Of a stretch of 45,387 nucleotides of DNA, positions 44,717 to 45,387 are shown piece after piece. Origin of the DNA: a virus; IMG/VR virus record IMGVR_UViG_3300031576_000096, positions 1 through 45,387 of that record; one strand, written 5' to 3'. The position numbers were made by a program, and so were the translations under genes. The notes under the pieces are model-generated. The model had not been told where the DNA came from and did no database searches. It saw only the letters and a program-made list of their open reading frames with translations. Position 1 is the first letter of the stretch; each line of letters begins with the position of its first letter.

Positions 44717-45236
44717 AAGAGAATACAATGGGCAGGTTGAGTATGCAACTAGTTGGATAAACTACTCAACTATAACACCAACTAGGGTAGCTAGATTTTT
44801 GGTTGATAGTAATGTAGGAATGGTTTCAATGAAAAAGGAGAGTATTATGGGAAAGTTGTTAAGACAAGGTGATGTATTACTTGAAAAAGTAGCTGGTACT
44901 ATTAAAGAAATGCCAAAGGATTTTGCTAAGGTTTTTAATGAGCCTAAAGTACTAGCTTATGGTGAAAAGACCGGTCATATGCACAAGATTGTAGAGAAGG
45001 TCGCAGAAGATGAATATATACAAGCTGGTGATAAAAAAGCCAGAGTCATTGATAAGGATGGAACTTTGTTTATTGAAGTTATTGAAGAAAGTAATGTAGT
45101 TTTAGGACATGTAAAAGAAAAAGAAGGTGTCTTAAGAAAGGCTGAACATGGGGATATTAAGCTTGATAAAGGGATTTACAAAGTATATCAGCAAAGAGAA
45201 TATGACGAAAAAGAAATCCGTAGAGTCACTGACTAG
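44709..45236 (+). CDS. conserved 'GDVLL...QREY' family protein, 175 aa
   Basis: From residue 50 the protein reads LLRQGDVLLEKV, AYGEKTGHMHKI, LFIEVIEES, KAEHGDIKLDKGIYKVYQQR and EYDEKEIRRVTD: a widespread family of unknown function with a barrel-like fold, common in phages and bacteria. The first 47 residues are extra. ATG 44850 (MGKLLRQG) has its own AAAGGAG and would give the normal-length form, so both a long and a short product may be made. The long start at 44709 also has AAAGGAG. Overlaps the junction-spanning gene by 35 bases. Confidence 0.75.
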   Translation: MARREYNGQVEYATSWINYSTITPTRVARFLVDSNVGMVSMKKESIMGKLLRQGDVLLEKVAGTIKEMPKDFAKVFNEPKVLAYGEKTGHMHKIVEKVAEDEYIQAGDKKARVIDKDGTLFIEVIEESNVVLGHVKEKEGVLRKAEHGDIKLDKGIYKVYQQREYDEKEIRRVTD

Positions 45237-45387
45237 GCAAGAGTATACTGAGAGGCCTGCTAGAGTTTACAGGCCTTTCATGTACTCAGATGGTTCTTAT
45301 GGTGCTTTTGAAGAGCCATATCAAATAGTAAATGACATTAGTAAGAGACTAAGAAAAGTGGAAGAAAACAATGTCAGAAAAATCAGG
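45202..45387 (+). CDS. 5' part of junction-spanning hypothetical gene
   Basis: ATG 45202 (MTKKKSVESLTRQEYTERPA) after AAAGAGA, open to the end of the window and continuing in frame at base 1, with the stop at 73-75. Contains PFMYSDGSYGAFEEPYQIVN, then a basic helix (DISKRLRKVEENNVR). Overlaps the upstream gene by 35 bases. Not recognised. Its continuity over the ends is the best evidence that the window is a closed genome. Confidence 0.72.
   Translation, partial: MTKKKSVESLTRQEYTERPARVYRPFMYSDGSYGAFEEPYQIVNDISKRLRKVEENNVRKIR
45376..45387. repeat. 12-bp terminal direct repeat, right copy
   Basis: AGAAAAATCAGG, identical to bases 1-12. Collapsing the two copies gives a 45,375-base circle. Confidence 0.85.

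Noticed and set aside
34147-45280. Apparent excess of AGGCCT (StuI) sites, including paired copies at 34151/34162 and 45253/45271
   Set aside because: Counted only roughly by eye at perhaps four times expectation; no methyltransferase or clear function, so not reported as a finding.
1-45387. tRNA genes, CRISPR arrays, integrase, repressor, insertion sequences
   Set aside because: Looked for in gaps and among genes; no cloverleaf-like segment, spaced repeats, recombinase or transposase motifs were found.

Overview
The window looks like one complete, circularly closing genome of a podovirus-type tailed phage (about 45.4 kb, roughly one-third G+C by eye). The first 12 bases repeat exactly as the last 12. 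An open reading frame that starts at 45202 runs off the right end and continues in frame from base 1 to a stop at 73-75, where it overlaps the next start codon as ATGA. The ends are therefore an arbitrary cut in a circular or circularly permuted map. I see no integrase, repressor, tRNA, RNA polymerase or family A/B DNA polymerase. The lifestyle looks lytic and dependent on host polymerases. The host is not identifiable from this sequence alone; a lipobox protein and a phospholipase suit a low-GC Gram-negative host, but that is inference.

Layout. Two divergent arms leave a palindrome-rich control region at about 41.17-41.44 kb. The rightward arm (41.4 kb, through the junction, to 6.56 kb) holds many tightly packed small genes, a phospholipase A2-like enzyme, a metallophosphoesterase, an HD (RelA/SpoT-like) phosphohydrolase, a PrimPol-helicase, a RecB-like PD-(D/E)XK nuclease, an HNH nuclease and an Hjc-like resolvase. 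The leftward arm starts with early genes (41.17 to 34.3 kb): small zinc-finger proteins, a sigma-70 family factor, a cysteine-periodic secreted peptide, and a three-gene operon with an amidoligase and a class II glutamine amidotransferase. A repeat-rich non-coding segment (33.74-34.26 kb) follows, then a lipoprotein serine protease and the virion genes (32.9 to 8.0 kb: terminase, portal, scaffold, capsid, tail tube, ejection proteins, glycine-rich fibre, decoration-like proteins). The lysis genes come last (8.0-6.5 kb). The two arms converge and overlap at 6498-6560.

Main points of interest. (1) The large terminase is in two pieces: an ATPase half (32205-32867) and a nuclease half (28021-28971), 3.2 kb apart, with eight small leftward genes and one opposite-strand HNH-fold protein that has lost its catalytic histidines between them. 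(2) Ten early promoters share a rigid layout, TTAA-N6-CTTAAC(N)-N7-GG-TATA(C/A)T; all lie in the early arms and none was seen in the virion region. (3) Five genes begin exactly 6 bases after the -10 box and lack a ribosome-binding site, so their mRNAs are probably leaderless. (4) The amidoligase/amidotransferase operon suggests that the phage makes or attaches an amide-linked modification. (5) A 53-residue secreted-looking peptide has seven cysteines with four-residue spacing. Together these suggest a phage with its own early transcription programme, sigma factor-aided later expression, and several host-envelope or host-metabolism effectors.
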